Source: Rhodospirillales bacterium (GTDB taxonomy: Bacteria > Pseudomonadota > Alphaproteobacteria > Rhodospirillales > Magnetospirillaceae). Taken from it: DNA of 6,085 nt. This document shows positions 1 to 6,085 of the stretch, in pieces. The notes under the pieces were generated by a model. It was not told the origin of the DNA, made no database searches, and saw nothing but the letters and a program-made list of their open reading frames with translations. Numbering within the stretch: the first letter of the stretch is position 1; each line of letters starts with the position of its first letter. The stretch spans positions 1 through 6,085 of the forward strand of contig JASHSH010000004.1 in assembly GCA_030040955.1 (NCBI GenBank), in the 5' to 3' direction. The position numbers were made by a program, and so were the translations under genes.

Positions 1-327
1 TGGATCGCCGGCGGCCAGGCGAAGGAAGGCGGCATCGATTCGCTGGCGCCGCTGTTCCCGCGCATCCGCCGCGCCTTCCTGATCGGCGACGCGACCCAGG
101 CCTTCGGCCGCACCCTCGCCGGCAAGGTCGCCAGCGAGCAGTGCGGCACGCTGCCGGTGGCGGTCGAGCGCGCCCGCGCCGCCGCGCTCGCCGAGCGCAG
201 GCCCGCGCCGGTGGTGCTGCTCTCGCCCGCCTGCGCCTCGTTCGACCAGTTCAAGAGCTTCGAGCAGCGGGGCGATGCGTTCCGCGATCTGGTGCGCGCG
301 CTGGCGAAGCCGGGGGCCACGCCATGA
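1..327 (+). CDS. murD: UDP-N-acetylmuramoyl-L-alanine--D-glutamate ligase MurD, C-terminal 108 residues (5' end outside window)
   Basis: This is the end of the cytoplasmic ATP-dependent ligase that adds D-glutamate to UDP-MurNAc-L-Ala, the second step of stem-peptide synthesis. The reading frame is open from base 1 and ends at TGA 325-327. What is visible corresponds to the C-terminal domain of a Mur ligase. It starts within the WIAGGQAKEGG segment (visible residues 1-11), which matches the family's GG-x-x-K-G motif. A second family block, LLSPACASFDQF followed by FEQRGDAF (about residues 74-94), matches the MurD consensus LSPA-x-AS-D-x-F ... RG-x-x-F. The P-loop and central domain lie upstream of the window. 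The stop codon overlaps the ftsW start, so the two are probably translationally coupled. Identification is firm from the C-terminal motif and the dcw context. Completeness of the 5' part cannot be judged. Confidence 0.95.
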   Translation, partial: WIAGGQAKEGGIDSLAPLFPRIRRAFLIGDATQAFGRTLAGKVASEQCGTLPVAVERARAAALAERRPAPVVLLSPACASFDQFKSFEQRGDAFRDLVRALAKPGATP

Positions 328-1448
328 TGACGCTCGGCCGCACCGACACTTCCGTGGTCGGCCGCTGGTGGTGGACGGTGGACCGCTGGACCATCGCGGC
401 GCTGTTCGTCCTCGTCGCCGTCGGCGCGATCCTGATCATGGCGGCGAGCCCGGCGGTGGCCGAACGCATCGGCGCCGACCGGTTTCACTTCGTCCGCCGC
501 CAGTTCGTCTTTCTGCCGCCCGCGCTGGCGGTGATCCTGCTGGTCTCGCTGCTACCTCCGCTCTGGGTGCGCAGGCTGTCCTGCGTCGGCTTCGCGCTCG
601 CCATCCTAGCGATGGTAGCGACCCTGCTGGTCGGCGAGGAGATCAAGGGCGCGACGCGCTGGCTGAGCATCGGCGGTATGTCGATCCAGCCCTCCGAGTT
701 CGCCAAGCCGACCTTCGCCGTGGTGATCGCCTGGATGCTGTCCGAGCGCCAGCTCAAGCTCGACTTCCCGGGCAACTGGATCGCGCTTGGCCTGTTCGCG
801 CTGCTCGCCGGACTGCTGCTGCTCCAACCCGACGTGGGCATGACGCTGGTGGTTTCGGCGGTGGTGTTCGTCGAGTTCTTCCTGGCCGGCCTGCCGCTGT
901 TCTCCGTGCTGCTGTTCATCGTTGTCGGACTGGCCGGACTGGTCGGCGCCTATTTCGCCTTCGCGCACGTCGCGGCACGCATCGACCGCTTCCTCGACCC
1001 ATCCGCCGGCGAGGGATTCCAGGTGGCGACCGCGCTCCAGGCCTTCCACTCGGGCGGTCTGTTCGGGCGCGGGCCGGGCGAGGGACAGGTGAAGGAGGTG
1101 CTGCCCGACGCGCATACCGATTTCATCATGGCGGTGGCGGGCGAGGAATTCGGTCTGCTGCTGTGCCTGGGCGTGGTCGGGCTGTTCGCCTTCATCGTGC
1201 TGCGCGGATTCGCCCGCAGTTTCGGCTCGGGCAATCTGTTCGCGGTGCTGGCGACCGCCGGGTTGCTCTCGCAGTTTGGTCTCCAGGCCGTGATCAACAT
1301 GGCCTCGACCTTGCGCCTGATGCCGACCAAGGGAATGACGCTGCCGTTCATCTCCTATGGCGGTTCGTCGACGCTGGCGCTCGCACTCGGCATGGGCATG
1401 GTGCTGGCGCTGACTCGCAAGCGCTACGGCGAGGAGGTGGCGGCGTGA
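324..1448 (+). CDS. ftsW: SEDS-family septal peptidoglycan glycosyltransferase FtsW
   Basis: A 374-residue integral membrane protein of the SEDS family. In the divisome it polymerises lipid II into septal glycan strands together with a class B PBP (FtsI). About ten hydrophobic segments can be read, near residues 24-42, 60-80, 86-104, 127-139, 150-168, 171-189, 191-214, 275-294, 305-327 and 341-364. Family motifs are intact: KGATRWL (108-114), QPSEFAK (122-128), QPDVGMT (168-174), PDAHTDF (261-267) and PTKGMTLPFISYGGSS (334-349). D266 in HTDF aligns with the catalytic aspartate of the large loop between TM7 and TM8 (E. coli D297). The start is ATG 324, which overlaps the murD stop as ATGA. The next codon is also ATG (327), so the protein may begin one residue later. 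Only a weak G-run (312-316) precedes it. The frame stays open upstream to 141, but that stretch is inside murD. FtsW is preferred over RodA because of the dcw context. Confidence 0.96.
   Translation: MMTLGRTDTSVVGRWWWTVDRWTIAALFVLVAVGAILIMAASPAVAERIGADRFHFVRRQFVFLPPALAVILLVSLLPPLWVRRLSCVGFALAILAMVATLLVGEEIKGATRWLSIGGMSIQPSEFAKPTFAVVIAWMLSERQLKLDFPGNWIALGLFALLAGLLLLQPDVGMTLVVSAVVFVEFFLAGLPLFSVLLFIVVGLAGLVGAYFAFAHVAARIDRFLDPSAGEGFQVATALQAFHSGGLFGRGPGEGQVKEVLPDAHTDFIMAVAGEEFGLLLCLGVVGLFAFIVLRGFARSFGSGNLFAVLATAGLLSQFGLQAVINMASTLRLMPTKGMTLPFISYGGSSTLALALGMGMVLALTRKRYGEEVAA
1433..1437 (+). promoter_or_regulatory. Shine-Dalgarno sequence for murG
   Basis: GGAGG lies inside the last codons of ftsW, 7 bases before GTG 1445. 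Together with the 4-base GTGA overlap it supports GTG 1445 as the murG start, although that frame is open far upstream. Confidence 0.8.
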
Positions 1449-2578
1449 ACGCGCGAGCCGCAGCCGCGGCGGGTCCGATCCTGCTCACCACCGGAGGCAC
1501 GGGAGGCCATGTCTTCCCGGCCGAAGCGGTGGCGGCCGAGCTGCTGCGCCGCGGTTTCGCCCTTGCCCTGATCACCGACCGGCGCGGCCAGGGCTATGGC
1601 GGCACGCTGGGCGGGCTGCCGACGCACCGGATCAGCGCCGGCGGCATCGCCGGGCGGCGGCTGGCGGCGCGGCTGCGCGCGATGGCCGAGCTGGCGGTCG
1701 GATTTCTTCAGGCCCGCGCGCTGCTCGGCCGGCTGCGTCCGGCCGCGGTGGTCGGCTTCGGCGGCTATGCCTCGCTGCCCGCGATGCTGGCCGCGACCTC
1801 GGCCGGCATCCCGACCGCGCTGCACGAGCAGAACGCGGTGCTGGGCCGCGCCAACCGATTGCTCGCGCCGCGGGTGGGCCGCATCGCGACTTCCTTCGCG
1901 CGGGTGGCCCATCTCCAGGCGGCGTGGCAGCCGCGCGTGGTGCAGACTGGCATGCCGGTGCGCGCCCCCATCCTTGCCGCGCGCGAGCGTGCCTATGCTC
2001 CGCCCGAGCCGGGCGGGACGGTGCGCCTGCTCGTCTTCGGCGGATCGCAGGGTGCGCGCGTGCTTTCCGAGGTGGTGCCCTCCGCGCTCGCGCGGCTGGG
2101 CGCCGCACTGCGCGGCCGGCTCGCGGTCAGCCAGCAATGCCGGCCCGAGGACCTGGAGGGTGTGCGCGCCGTCTATGCCGAGGCCCGGATCGCGGCCGAG
2201 CTCGCCCCTTTTTTCGACGACGTGCCCGACCGGCTCGCCGTCTGCCATCTGGTAATCGCGCGCGCCGGTGCGTCCACTGTGGCCGAGCTGACCGCGGTCG
2301 GCCGGCCGGCGATCCTGGTCCCGTTTCCGCACGCGATCGACGACCATCAGACCGCCAATGCCCGCGCCGTCGACGAGGCCGGCGCCGGCTGGCTGATCCC
2401 GCAGACCGCGTTCACGCCCGACGCGCTCGCCGCGCGGCTCGCCTCGTTGCTCGATCTGCCGGAGAGCCTGGCGCGCGCCGCCGCCTGCGCGCGCGCCGCC
2501 GGCAGCCCCGACGCCGCCATCCGCCTGGCCGAGGTTGCCGGCGGTCTGGCGAGCCAGCCGGCGGGGAGGGTGCGATGA
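1445..2578 (+). CDS. murG: UDP-GlcNAc:undecaprenyl-pyrophosphoryl-MurNAc-pentapeptide GlcNAc transferase MurG
   Basis: MurG is a peripheral inner-membrane GT28 (GT-B fold) glycosyltransferase. It transfers GlcNAc from UDP-GlcNAc to lipid I, giving lipid II, the substrate used by FtsW. The protein has 377 residues, in the usual family range. The N-terminal domain shows glycine loop 1, GGTGGHVFPA (17-26), loop 2, GFGGYAS (104-110), and the HEQNAVLGRANR block (128-139). The C-terminal donor-binding domain shows loop 3, GGSQGAR (199-205), ARAGASTVAEL (272-282) with the donor-binding glutamate E281, and FPHAIDDHQTANA (294-306). The start is GTG 1445, overlapping the ftsW stop as GTGA and preceded by GGAGG at 7-base spacing. 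The frame is open from 275, but the upstream part is an arginine-rich, out-of-frame reading of ftsW. A T6 run at 2209-2214 is unusual for such GC-rich DNA and is treated in the findings. All key motifs are present, so the enzyme should be active. Confidence 0.97.
   Translation: MNARAAAAAGPILLTTGGTGGHVFPAEAVAAELLRRGFALALITDRRGQGYGGTLGGLPTHRISAGGIAGRRLAARLRAMAELAVGFLQARALLGRLRPAAVVGFGGYASLPAMLAATSAGIPTALHEQNAVLGRANRLLAPRVGRIATSFARVAHLQAAWQPRVVQTGMPVRAPILAARERAYAPPEPGGTVRLLVFGGSQGARVLSEVVPSALARLGAALRGRLAVSQQCRPEDLEGVRAVYAEARIAAELAPFFDDVPDRLAVCHLVIARAGASTVAELTAVGRPAILVPFPHAIDDHQTANARAVDEAGAGWLIPQTAFTPDALAARLASLLDLPESLARAAACARAAGSPDAAIRLAEVAGGLASQPAGRVR
2565..2569 (+). promoter_or_regulatory. Shine-Dalgarno sequence for murC
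   Basis: GGAGG within GGGGAGGG lies in the end of murG, 5 bases before ATG 2575. It picks ATG 2575 as the murC start in a frame that is open back to at least 1924. Confidence 0.8.
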
Positions 2579-4026
2579 GGCGTCTCGCGCTGCCCATCGG
2601 GCCGATCCACTTCGTCGGCATCGGCGGCATCGGCATGAGCGGCATCGCCGAGGTGATGCGCAATCTCGGCTATGTCGTGCGGGGCTCAGACATCGCCGAG
2701 AGCGCCAACGTAAAGCGCCTGCGCGCACTCGGCATCGAAGTGCGCATCGGCCACGCGGCGGAAAATCTGGGTGACGCGCAGGTGATCGTCGTCTCCTCGG
2801 CGGTCAAGCCGGGCAATCCCGAACTGGTGGCGGCCCGCGCGCGCATGATCCCGGTGGTGCGCCGGGCCGAGATGCTGGCCGAGCTGATGCGGCTGAAATC
2901 CGCCATCGCCATCGCCGGCACGCACGGCAAGACCACCACCACCTCGATGATCGCGGCGATGCTCGACGCCGCTGGCCTCGATCCGACCGTGATCAACGGC
3001 GGGGTGATCAATGCCTACGGCACCAACGCGCGGCTCGGCGCGGGCGAATGGATGGTGGTCGAGGCCGACGAATCGGACGGAACCTTCGTCAAACTCCCGG
3101 CCACCATCGCGGTGGTCACCAATATCGATCCCGAGCATATGGAATATTGGGGCGATTTCGACCGCCTGCGCGAGGGCTTCCGCGCCTTCGTCGAGAACAT
3201 CCCGTTCTACGGCTTCGCCGCCTTGTGCACCGACCATCCGGAGGTGCAGGCGCTGATCCCGCGCGTGCCCGACCGGCAGATCGTGACCTACGGGCTCAAT
3301 CCCCAGGCCGACATCCGCGCCCACGATGTCGAGCTGGGTCCCGAGGGCGCGCGCTATGACATCGTGATCGCCGAGCGCGGCGCGCCGGGCCAGCCGGCGT
3401 CCGAGATCGTGGTGCCCGACCTGCACCTGCCGATGTTCGGCAGCCACAATGTGCAGAATTCGCTGGCCGCCTTCGCCATCGGGCACCGGCTCGGCTTCCC
3501 GGTGCAGACCATGCGCGAGGCGCTGCGCGGCTTCGCCGGGGTGAAGCGGCGCTTCACCCGCGTAGGGTCGGCGGCCGGTATCGCGGTGATCGACGATTAC
3601 GGCCACCATCCGGTGGAGATCGCCGCCGTGCTGCGCGCGGCGCGGTCGGTGACGCGCGGGCGCGTGATCGCGGTGGTGCAGCCGCACCGTTTCACCCGGC
3701 TCGCCAGCCTGTTCGAGGGCTTCTGCACCTGCTTCAACGACGCCGACATGGTGATCGTTGCCGACGTCTATCCGGCGGGCGAAACGCCGATCCCCGGCAT
3801 CGACCGCGACGCGCTGGTCAACGGGCTGCGCGCGCGCGGCCACCGCCATGTGGTGCCGCTGCCCGATCCGGGGACGCTGGCGAAGCTCGTGCTCGATCTG
3901 GGCCGGCCGGGCGATCTCGTGGTCTGCCTGGGTGCCGGCAGCATCACCGCCTGGGCGAACGCTCTGCCCGCGCGGATGGAGGCGCTGGCCGCCGGCCGGC
4001 CGCTGCCGCAGGAGGCGGGCGAGTGA
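2575..4026 (+). CDS. murC: UDP-N-acetylmuramate--L-alanine ligase MurC
   Basis: MurC is the cytoplasmic ATP-dependent ligase that adds L-alanine to UDP-MurNAc, the first amino acid of the peptidoglycan stem. The protein has 483 residues, close to E. coli MurC (491). The N-terminal Rossmann domain has GIGGIGMSG (15-23), which binds the UDP moiety. The central ATPase domain has the P-loop GTHGKTTT (115-122), EADESDG (163-169), NIDPEHMEYW (183-192) and SHNVQNSLAA (290-299). The C-terminal domain has GVKRRF (322-327), DDYGHHPVEI (340-349), QPHRFTR (369-375), YPAGE (399-403) and GAGSI (453-457). The GIGGIGMSG and DDYGHHP motifs separate MurC from MurD, MurE and MurF. The relative Mpl is unlikely given its place between murG and murB. 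ATG 2575 overlaps the murG stop as ATGA, behind a good Shine-Dalgarno. No disruption or missing key residue was seen. Confidence 0.98.
   Translation: MRRLALPIGPIHFVGIGGIGMSGIAEVMRNLGYVVRGSDIAESANVKRLRALGIEVRIGHAAENLGDAQVIVVSSAVKPGNPELVAARARMIPVVRRAEMLAELMRLKSAIAIAGTHGKTTTTSMIAAMLDAAGLDPTVINGGVINAYGTNARLGAGEWMVVEADESDGTFVKLPATIAVVTNIDPEHMEYWGDFDRLREGFRAFVENIPFYGFAALCTDHPEVQALIPRVPDRQIVTYGLNPQADIRAHDVELGPEGARYDIVIAERGAPGQPASEIVVPDLHLPMFGSHNVQNSLAAFAIGHRLGFPVQTMREALRGFAGVKRRFTRVGSAAGIAVIDDYGHHPVEIAAVLRAARSVTRGRVIAVVQPHRFTRLASLFEGFCTCFNDADMVIVADVYPAGETPIPGIDRDALVNGLRARGHRHVVPLPDPGTLAKLVLDLGRPGDLVVCLGAGSITAWANALPARMEALAAGRPLPQEAGE
4011..4015 (+). promoter_or_regulatory. Shine-Dalgarno sequence that decides the murB start
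   Basis: GGAGG lies at the end of murC. It is 7 bases before GTG 4023 but 16 bases before the in-frame ATG 4032. The spacing favours GTG 4023, which also gives the GTGA stop/start overlap with murC. Confidence 0.75.
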
Positions 4027-4955
4027 ACGCGATGAGCCCCCGCCCCGCCCGCCTGATCGATCGCCTGCCCGCCGTGCGCGGCTCGCTGGAGGCGCAAGCG
4101 CCGCTCGCTCCGCTCACCCGGTTCCGGGCCGGCGGCGCGGCCGAGATGCTGTTCCGTCCGGCCGACCGCGACGATCTCGCCCAATTCCTCGCCGCCCGGC
4201 CCGCCGATATTCCGGTGATCGTGGTCGGCGTGGGCTCGAACCTGCTCGTGCGCGACGGCGGCGTGCCCGGGGTGGTGGTGCGGCTCGGTCGGAGCTTCGC
4301 CGACATCGACATCGAGGGCTTGGAGATCCGCGCCGGCGCCGCCGCGCTCGATCCGGCGGTAGCGGAGTCGGCGGCGGGCGCGGGCATCGCGGGACTCGAA
4401 TTCCTGATCGGCGTTCCGGGCACGATCGGCGGCGCGGTGCGCATGAACGCAGGTGCGTATGGCGCCGAGATCAAGGACCGGATCGTCGCGGCCGAGGCGC
4501 TAGACGGACAGGGTGGCGCGCACACGCTCGACGCCGCCGCGCTCGGCTTCTCCTATCGCCGCTCGGCGCTGCCCGAGGATTGGATCGTGGTCGCGGCGCG
4601 GCTGCGCGGCCATGCCGGCGACGCATGCGCCATCGCGCGCCGCCTGGGTGAAATCAAGGCCAGCCGCGAGTCCAGCCAGCCGACCAGCGCGCGCACCGGG
4701 GGCTCGACCTTCGTCAATCCGCCCGGCCTGCGCGCCTGGGAGCTGATCGAGAAGGCCGGCTGCCGCGGCCTGCGCCGCGGGGCCGCGCAGGTCTCCGAGC
4801 TGCACGCGAATTTCCTGATCAACACGGGCGGCGCCGCCGCCGCCGACATCGAGGAGCTGGGTGAGGAGGTGCGCCGGCGCGTGCTCGACAAGACCGGCGT
4901 CGCGCTGGAATGGGAAATCCGCCGCATCGGTGTTCCGGCCGGAGGCGCGCGATGA
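4023..4955 (+). CDS. murB: UDP-N-acetylenolpyruvoylglucosamine reductase MurB (type II-like)
   Basis: MurB is the cytoplasmic FAD-dependent, NADPH-using enzyme that reduces UDP-GlcNAc-enolpyruvate (the MurA product) to UDP-MurNAc, the substrate of MurC. The protein has 310 residues, shorter than E. coli MurB (342) and in the range of type II enzymes. FAD-binding motifs are GVGSNLLVRDGG (69-80) and FLIGVPGTIGGAVRMNAGAYG (127-147). SYRRS (177-181) carries R179, matching the catalytic arginine. TGGSTF (225-230) carries S228, matching the proton-donor serine (E. coli S229). ELHANFLINTGGA (259-271) is followed by EWEIRRIG (296-303), where E298 aligns with E. coli E325. The residue after TGGSTF is V231, where I expect lysine in many MurB proteins. 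The start is probably GTG 4023; ATG 4032 would remove three residues and affect no domain. It lies between murC and ddl with 4-base overlaps on both sides. Confidence 0.97.
   Translation: MNAMSPRPARLIDRLPAVRGSLEAQAPLAPLTRFRAGGAAEMLFRPADRDDLAQFLAARPADIPVIVVGVGSNLLVRDGGVPGVVVRLGRSFADIDIEGLEIRAGAAALDPAVAESAAGAGIAGLEFLIGVPGTIGGAVRMNAGAYGAEIKDRIVAAEALDGQGGAHTLDAAALGFSYRRSALPEDWIVVAARLRGHAGDACAIARRLGEIKASRESSQPTSARTGGSTFVNPPGLRAWELIEKAGCRGLRRGAAQVSELHANFLINTGGAAAADIEELGEEVRRRVLDKTGVALEWEIRRIGVPAGGAR
4941..4945 (+). promoter_or_regulatory. Shine-Dalgarno sequence for ddl
   Basis: GGAGG at the end of murB lies 6 bases before ATG 4952. It supports that start rather than the in-frame ATG at 4910, which would add 14 residues that do not fit the family N-terminus. 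Confidence 0.8.
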
Positions 4956-5872
4956 GCAAGCGCGTGACCGTGCTGATGGGCGGCTTCTCGGCCGAGCGCG
5001 AGGTCAGCTTGCGCAGCGGCGCGGCCGTGGTCGCAGCGCTCGGCCAGGCCGGCTACGCGGCCTCCGCCATCGATGTCGAGCGCGACGTGGCCCGTCTGGT
5101 CGGTGCGATCTCGGCGAGCCGGCCCGACATTGTGTTCAACGCGCTGCACGGCCGTTTCGGCGAGGACGGGCGAGTCCAGGGCATGCTCGACATCATGGGT
5201 ATCCCTTACACCCATTCGGGGATGCTGGCCTCGGCGCTCGCCATGGACAAGCCGGCGGCCAAACGCCTATTCGCCGACGCCGGCATCCCGGTGCCCGAGG
5301 GCCGCGTGGTCGGGCGCGCCGAGGCGGCCGCCGGCGACGTGCTGCCCCGGCCCTATGTGCTCAAGCCGCTGAACGAGGGTTCGAGCGTCGGCGTGCATAT
5401 CGTGCGCGCGGGCGACAACGCCAATCCGCTGGCCGGCGACGATTGGCCCTACGGCGACCAGGTGCTGGCCGAGCGATTCATCCCGGGCCGCGAGATCACG
5501 GTCGCGGTGATGGGCGACCGCGCGCTCGGCGCGACCGAGATCACCTCGAACCGCGGCTTCTACGACTACACCGCCAAATACGCGCCCGGCGGCTCACGCC
5601 ACCTGGTGCCGGCCCCGCTCGCCAAGCACGACTACGCCGAGGCGCTGCGGCTGGCCGTCCTCGCCCACCAGACGCTCGGCTGCCGGGGCGTCACCCGCGC
5701 CGATCTGCGCTTCGACGACACCAAGGTGCCGGGCCGCTTCTACCTGCTCGAGGTGAACACGCAGCCGGGAATGACCGACGTCTCGCTGGTGCCGGAGCTC
5801 GCCGTGCATGCCGGCATCGGCTTCCCGCAGCTCTGCGCCTGGATGGTGGAGAACGCGCGATGCGACGCGTGA
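4952..5872 (+). CDS. ddl: D-alanine--D-alanine ligase (DdlB type)
   Basis: This cytoplasmic ATP-grasp enzyme joins two D-alanines into the dipeptide that MurF adds to the stem peptide. The protein has 306 residues, almost identical in length to E. coli DdlB (306). The N-terminal domain has GGFSAEREVSLRSG (10-23), with E15 matching the substrate-binding glutamate, and HGRFGEDG (66-73). The ATP-grasp part has YTHSGMLASALAMDK (86-100), VLKPLNEGSSVGV (136-148) with K138 and S144/S145, the omega-loop motif FYDYTAKY (203-210), and the metal-binding block with D251, E267 and N269 in LLEVNTQPGM (265-274). Y210 occupies the E. coli Y216 position, which argues for D-Ala-D-Ala rather than D-Ala-D-lactate specificity. 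That is inferred from family knowledge, not tested here. ATG 4952 overlaps the murB stop as ATGA, with GGAGG 6 bases upstream. The end overlaps ftsQ. Confidence 0.97.
   Translation: MSKRVTVLMGGFSAEREVSLRSGAAVVAALGQAGYAASAIDVERDVARLVGAISASRPDIVFNALHGRFGEDGRVQGMLDIMGIPYTHSGMLASALAMDKPAAKRLFADAGIPVPEGRVVGRAEAAAGDVLPRPYVLKPLNEGSSVGVHIVRAGDNANPLAGDDWPYGDQVLAERFIPGREITVAVMGDRALGATEITSNRGFYDYTAKYAPGGSRHLVPAPLAKHDYAEALRLAVLAHQTLGCRGVTRADLRFDDTKVPGRFYLLEVNTQPGMTDVSLVPELAVHAGIGFPQLCAWMVENARCDA
5848..5851 (+). promoter_or_regulatory. Likely Shine-Dalgarno sequence for ftsQ
   Basis: GGAG (followed by A) near the end of ddl lies 8 bases before ATG 5860 but 17 bases before the alternative GTG 5869. It favours the ATG start. 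The match is weaker than at the upstream junctions. Confidence 0.55.
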
Positions 5873-6085
5873 GCGACGTGACCATCCGCGATGACGACCG
5901 CGCGCCGACCACGCCCGGCAATGCCTCGCCGCGTCGCCGCGTCACGCCGCGCTGGTGGCCGGCCGCGCGGCCCTGGCTGCGAGCCGGAATGTGGCTGGCG
6001 GCCGCGCTCGCCGTGGCCGCTCCCGCTGCCTGGCTCGCCCATGGCGACACCGCGCGGCGCATTTCCGCCCAACTGCGCGGCGAGC
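5860..6085 (+). CDS. ftsQ: Cell division protein FtsQ, N-terminal 75 residues (3' end outside window)
   Basis: FtsQ is a bitopic inner-membrane protein of the divisome that binds FtsB and FtsL through its periplasmic POTRA and beta domains. Only the N-terminus is visible. It has a charged cytoplasmic stretch of about 42 residues rich in Arg and Pro (for example RRRVTPRWW, 25-33), then a hydrophobic alanine-rich segment (about 43-60) that fits a single transmembrane helix, then the start of the periplasmic part. The POTRA domain lies beyond the window. This topology, positive-inside charge and the position directly after ddl support FtsQ; sequence identity alone would not. The preferred start is ATG 5860, with GGAG at 8 bases and a 13-base overlap with ddl. 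GTG 5869, in the same frame, would give a 4-base GTGA overlap like the other junctions and a protein three residues shorter. Confidence 0.85.
   Translation, partial: MRRVSDVTIRDDDRAPTTPGNASPRRRVTPRWWPAARPWLRAGMWLAAALAVAAPAAWLAHGDTARRISAQLRGE

Noticed and set aside
141..323. Upstream extension of ftsW adding 61 residues
   Set aside because: It lies within the conserved murD C-terminus, in another frame, and is a low-complexity Arg/Ala/Gly sequence. FtsW starts normally at ATG 324.
275..1444. In-frame open extension of murG upstream across ftsW (390 codons)
   Set aside because: It is an arginine-rich, out-of-frame reading of ftsW. The MurG family N-terminus begins at GTG 1445, which has a good Shine-Dalgarno.
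1924..2574. In-frame open extension of murC upstream within murG
   Set aside because: The translation is Arg/Ala-rich and resembles no domain. MurC begins normally at ATG 2575 with GGAGG and an ATGA overlap. The frame matters only for the frameshift speculation.
1424..2728. Long minus-strand open frame (434 codons) opposite murG, and a similar one at 2686-3849 (387 codons) opposite murC
   Set aside because: Both are antisense to complete genes with intact family motifs, have low-complexity Arg/Gly/His-rich translations with no recognisable domain, and are expected in DNA this GC-rich, where stop codons are rare in alternative frames.
3758..4651. Plus-strand open frame of 297 codons spanning the murC/murB junction
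   Set aside because: It is an out-of-frame reading of murC and murB with a very Arg-rich translation and no domain signal.
37..5479. GANTC (CcrM methylation) sites, for example at 37-41, 1015-1019, 1207-1211, 1412-1416, 3070-3074, 4365-4369, 4393-4397, 4668-4672, 5172-5176 and 5475-5479
   Set aside because: About ten by eye in 6 kb is not more than expected by chance at this GC content. They are scattered inside coding sequence and none sits at a promoter-like element.
2300..5965. Recurrent GGCCGGCC palindromes (in murG, twice in late murC, and in ftsQ)
   Set aside because: They are explained by Ala/Gly/Arg codon use in GC-rich coding DNA. There is no regular spacing and no intergenic placement, so they are not a repeat family.

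Overview
The window is a continuous stretch of the division and cell wall (dcw) cluster of a high-GC bacterium, almost certainly an alphaproteobacterium. Base composition is roughly 70% GC by eye, with strong third-position G/C bias. The gene order murD-ftsW-murG-murC-murB-ddl-ftsQ is the usual alphaproteobacterial order. The FtsW N-terminus (a tryptophan cluster around GRWWWTVDRW) and the MurB TGGSTF...NP motif look like Rhodospirillales-type proteins. That finer placement is an impression from remembered sequences, not a search result.

Layout, all on the + strand with no intergenic DNA: the C-terminal part of murD (1-327, cut by the window edge), ftsW (324-1448), murG (1445-2578), murC (2575-4026), murB (4023-4955), ddl (4952-5872), and the 5' part of ftsQ (5860-6085, cut by the window edge). 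The first five junctions overlap by 4 bases, alternating ATGA (murD/ftsW, murC, ddl) and GTGA (murG, murB). The ddl/ftsQ junction overlaps by 13 bases if the ATG start is right. Good Shine-Dalgarno sequences (GGAGG) lie 5-7 bases before murG, murC, murB and ddl, inside the preceding gene. The set therefore reads as one translationally coupled operon. I see no terminator, convincing promoter, RNA gene, repeat array, mobile element or foreign-looking segment.

Function: MurB (with MurA, not in the window) makes UDP-MurNAc. MurC and MurD add L-Ala and D-Glu. Ddl makes the D-Ala-D-Ala dipeptide that a later ligase adds. MurG converts lipid I to lipid II at the inner face of the membrane. FtsW polymerises lipid II at the division septum with its partner class B PBP. 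FtsQ is a scaffold of the divisome. All catalytic motifs I could check are intact, so every complete gene looks functional.

This is an ordinary core-genome region. I did not find an undescribed system. The few second-look items are small: a correctly phased U UUU UUC heptamer in murG whose -1 frame runs open into murC, the unbroken overlap chain, an ambiguous ftsQ start, and one substitution next to a MurB active-site motif.
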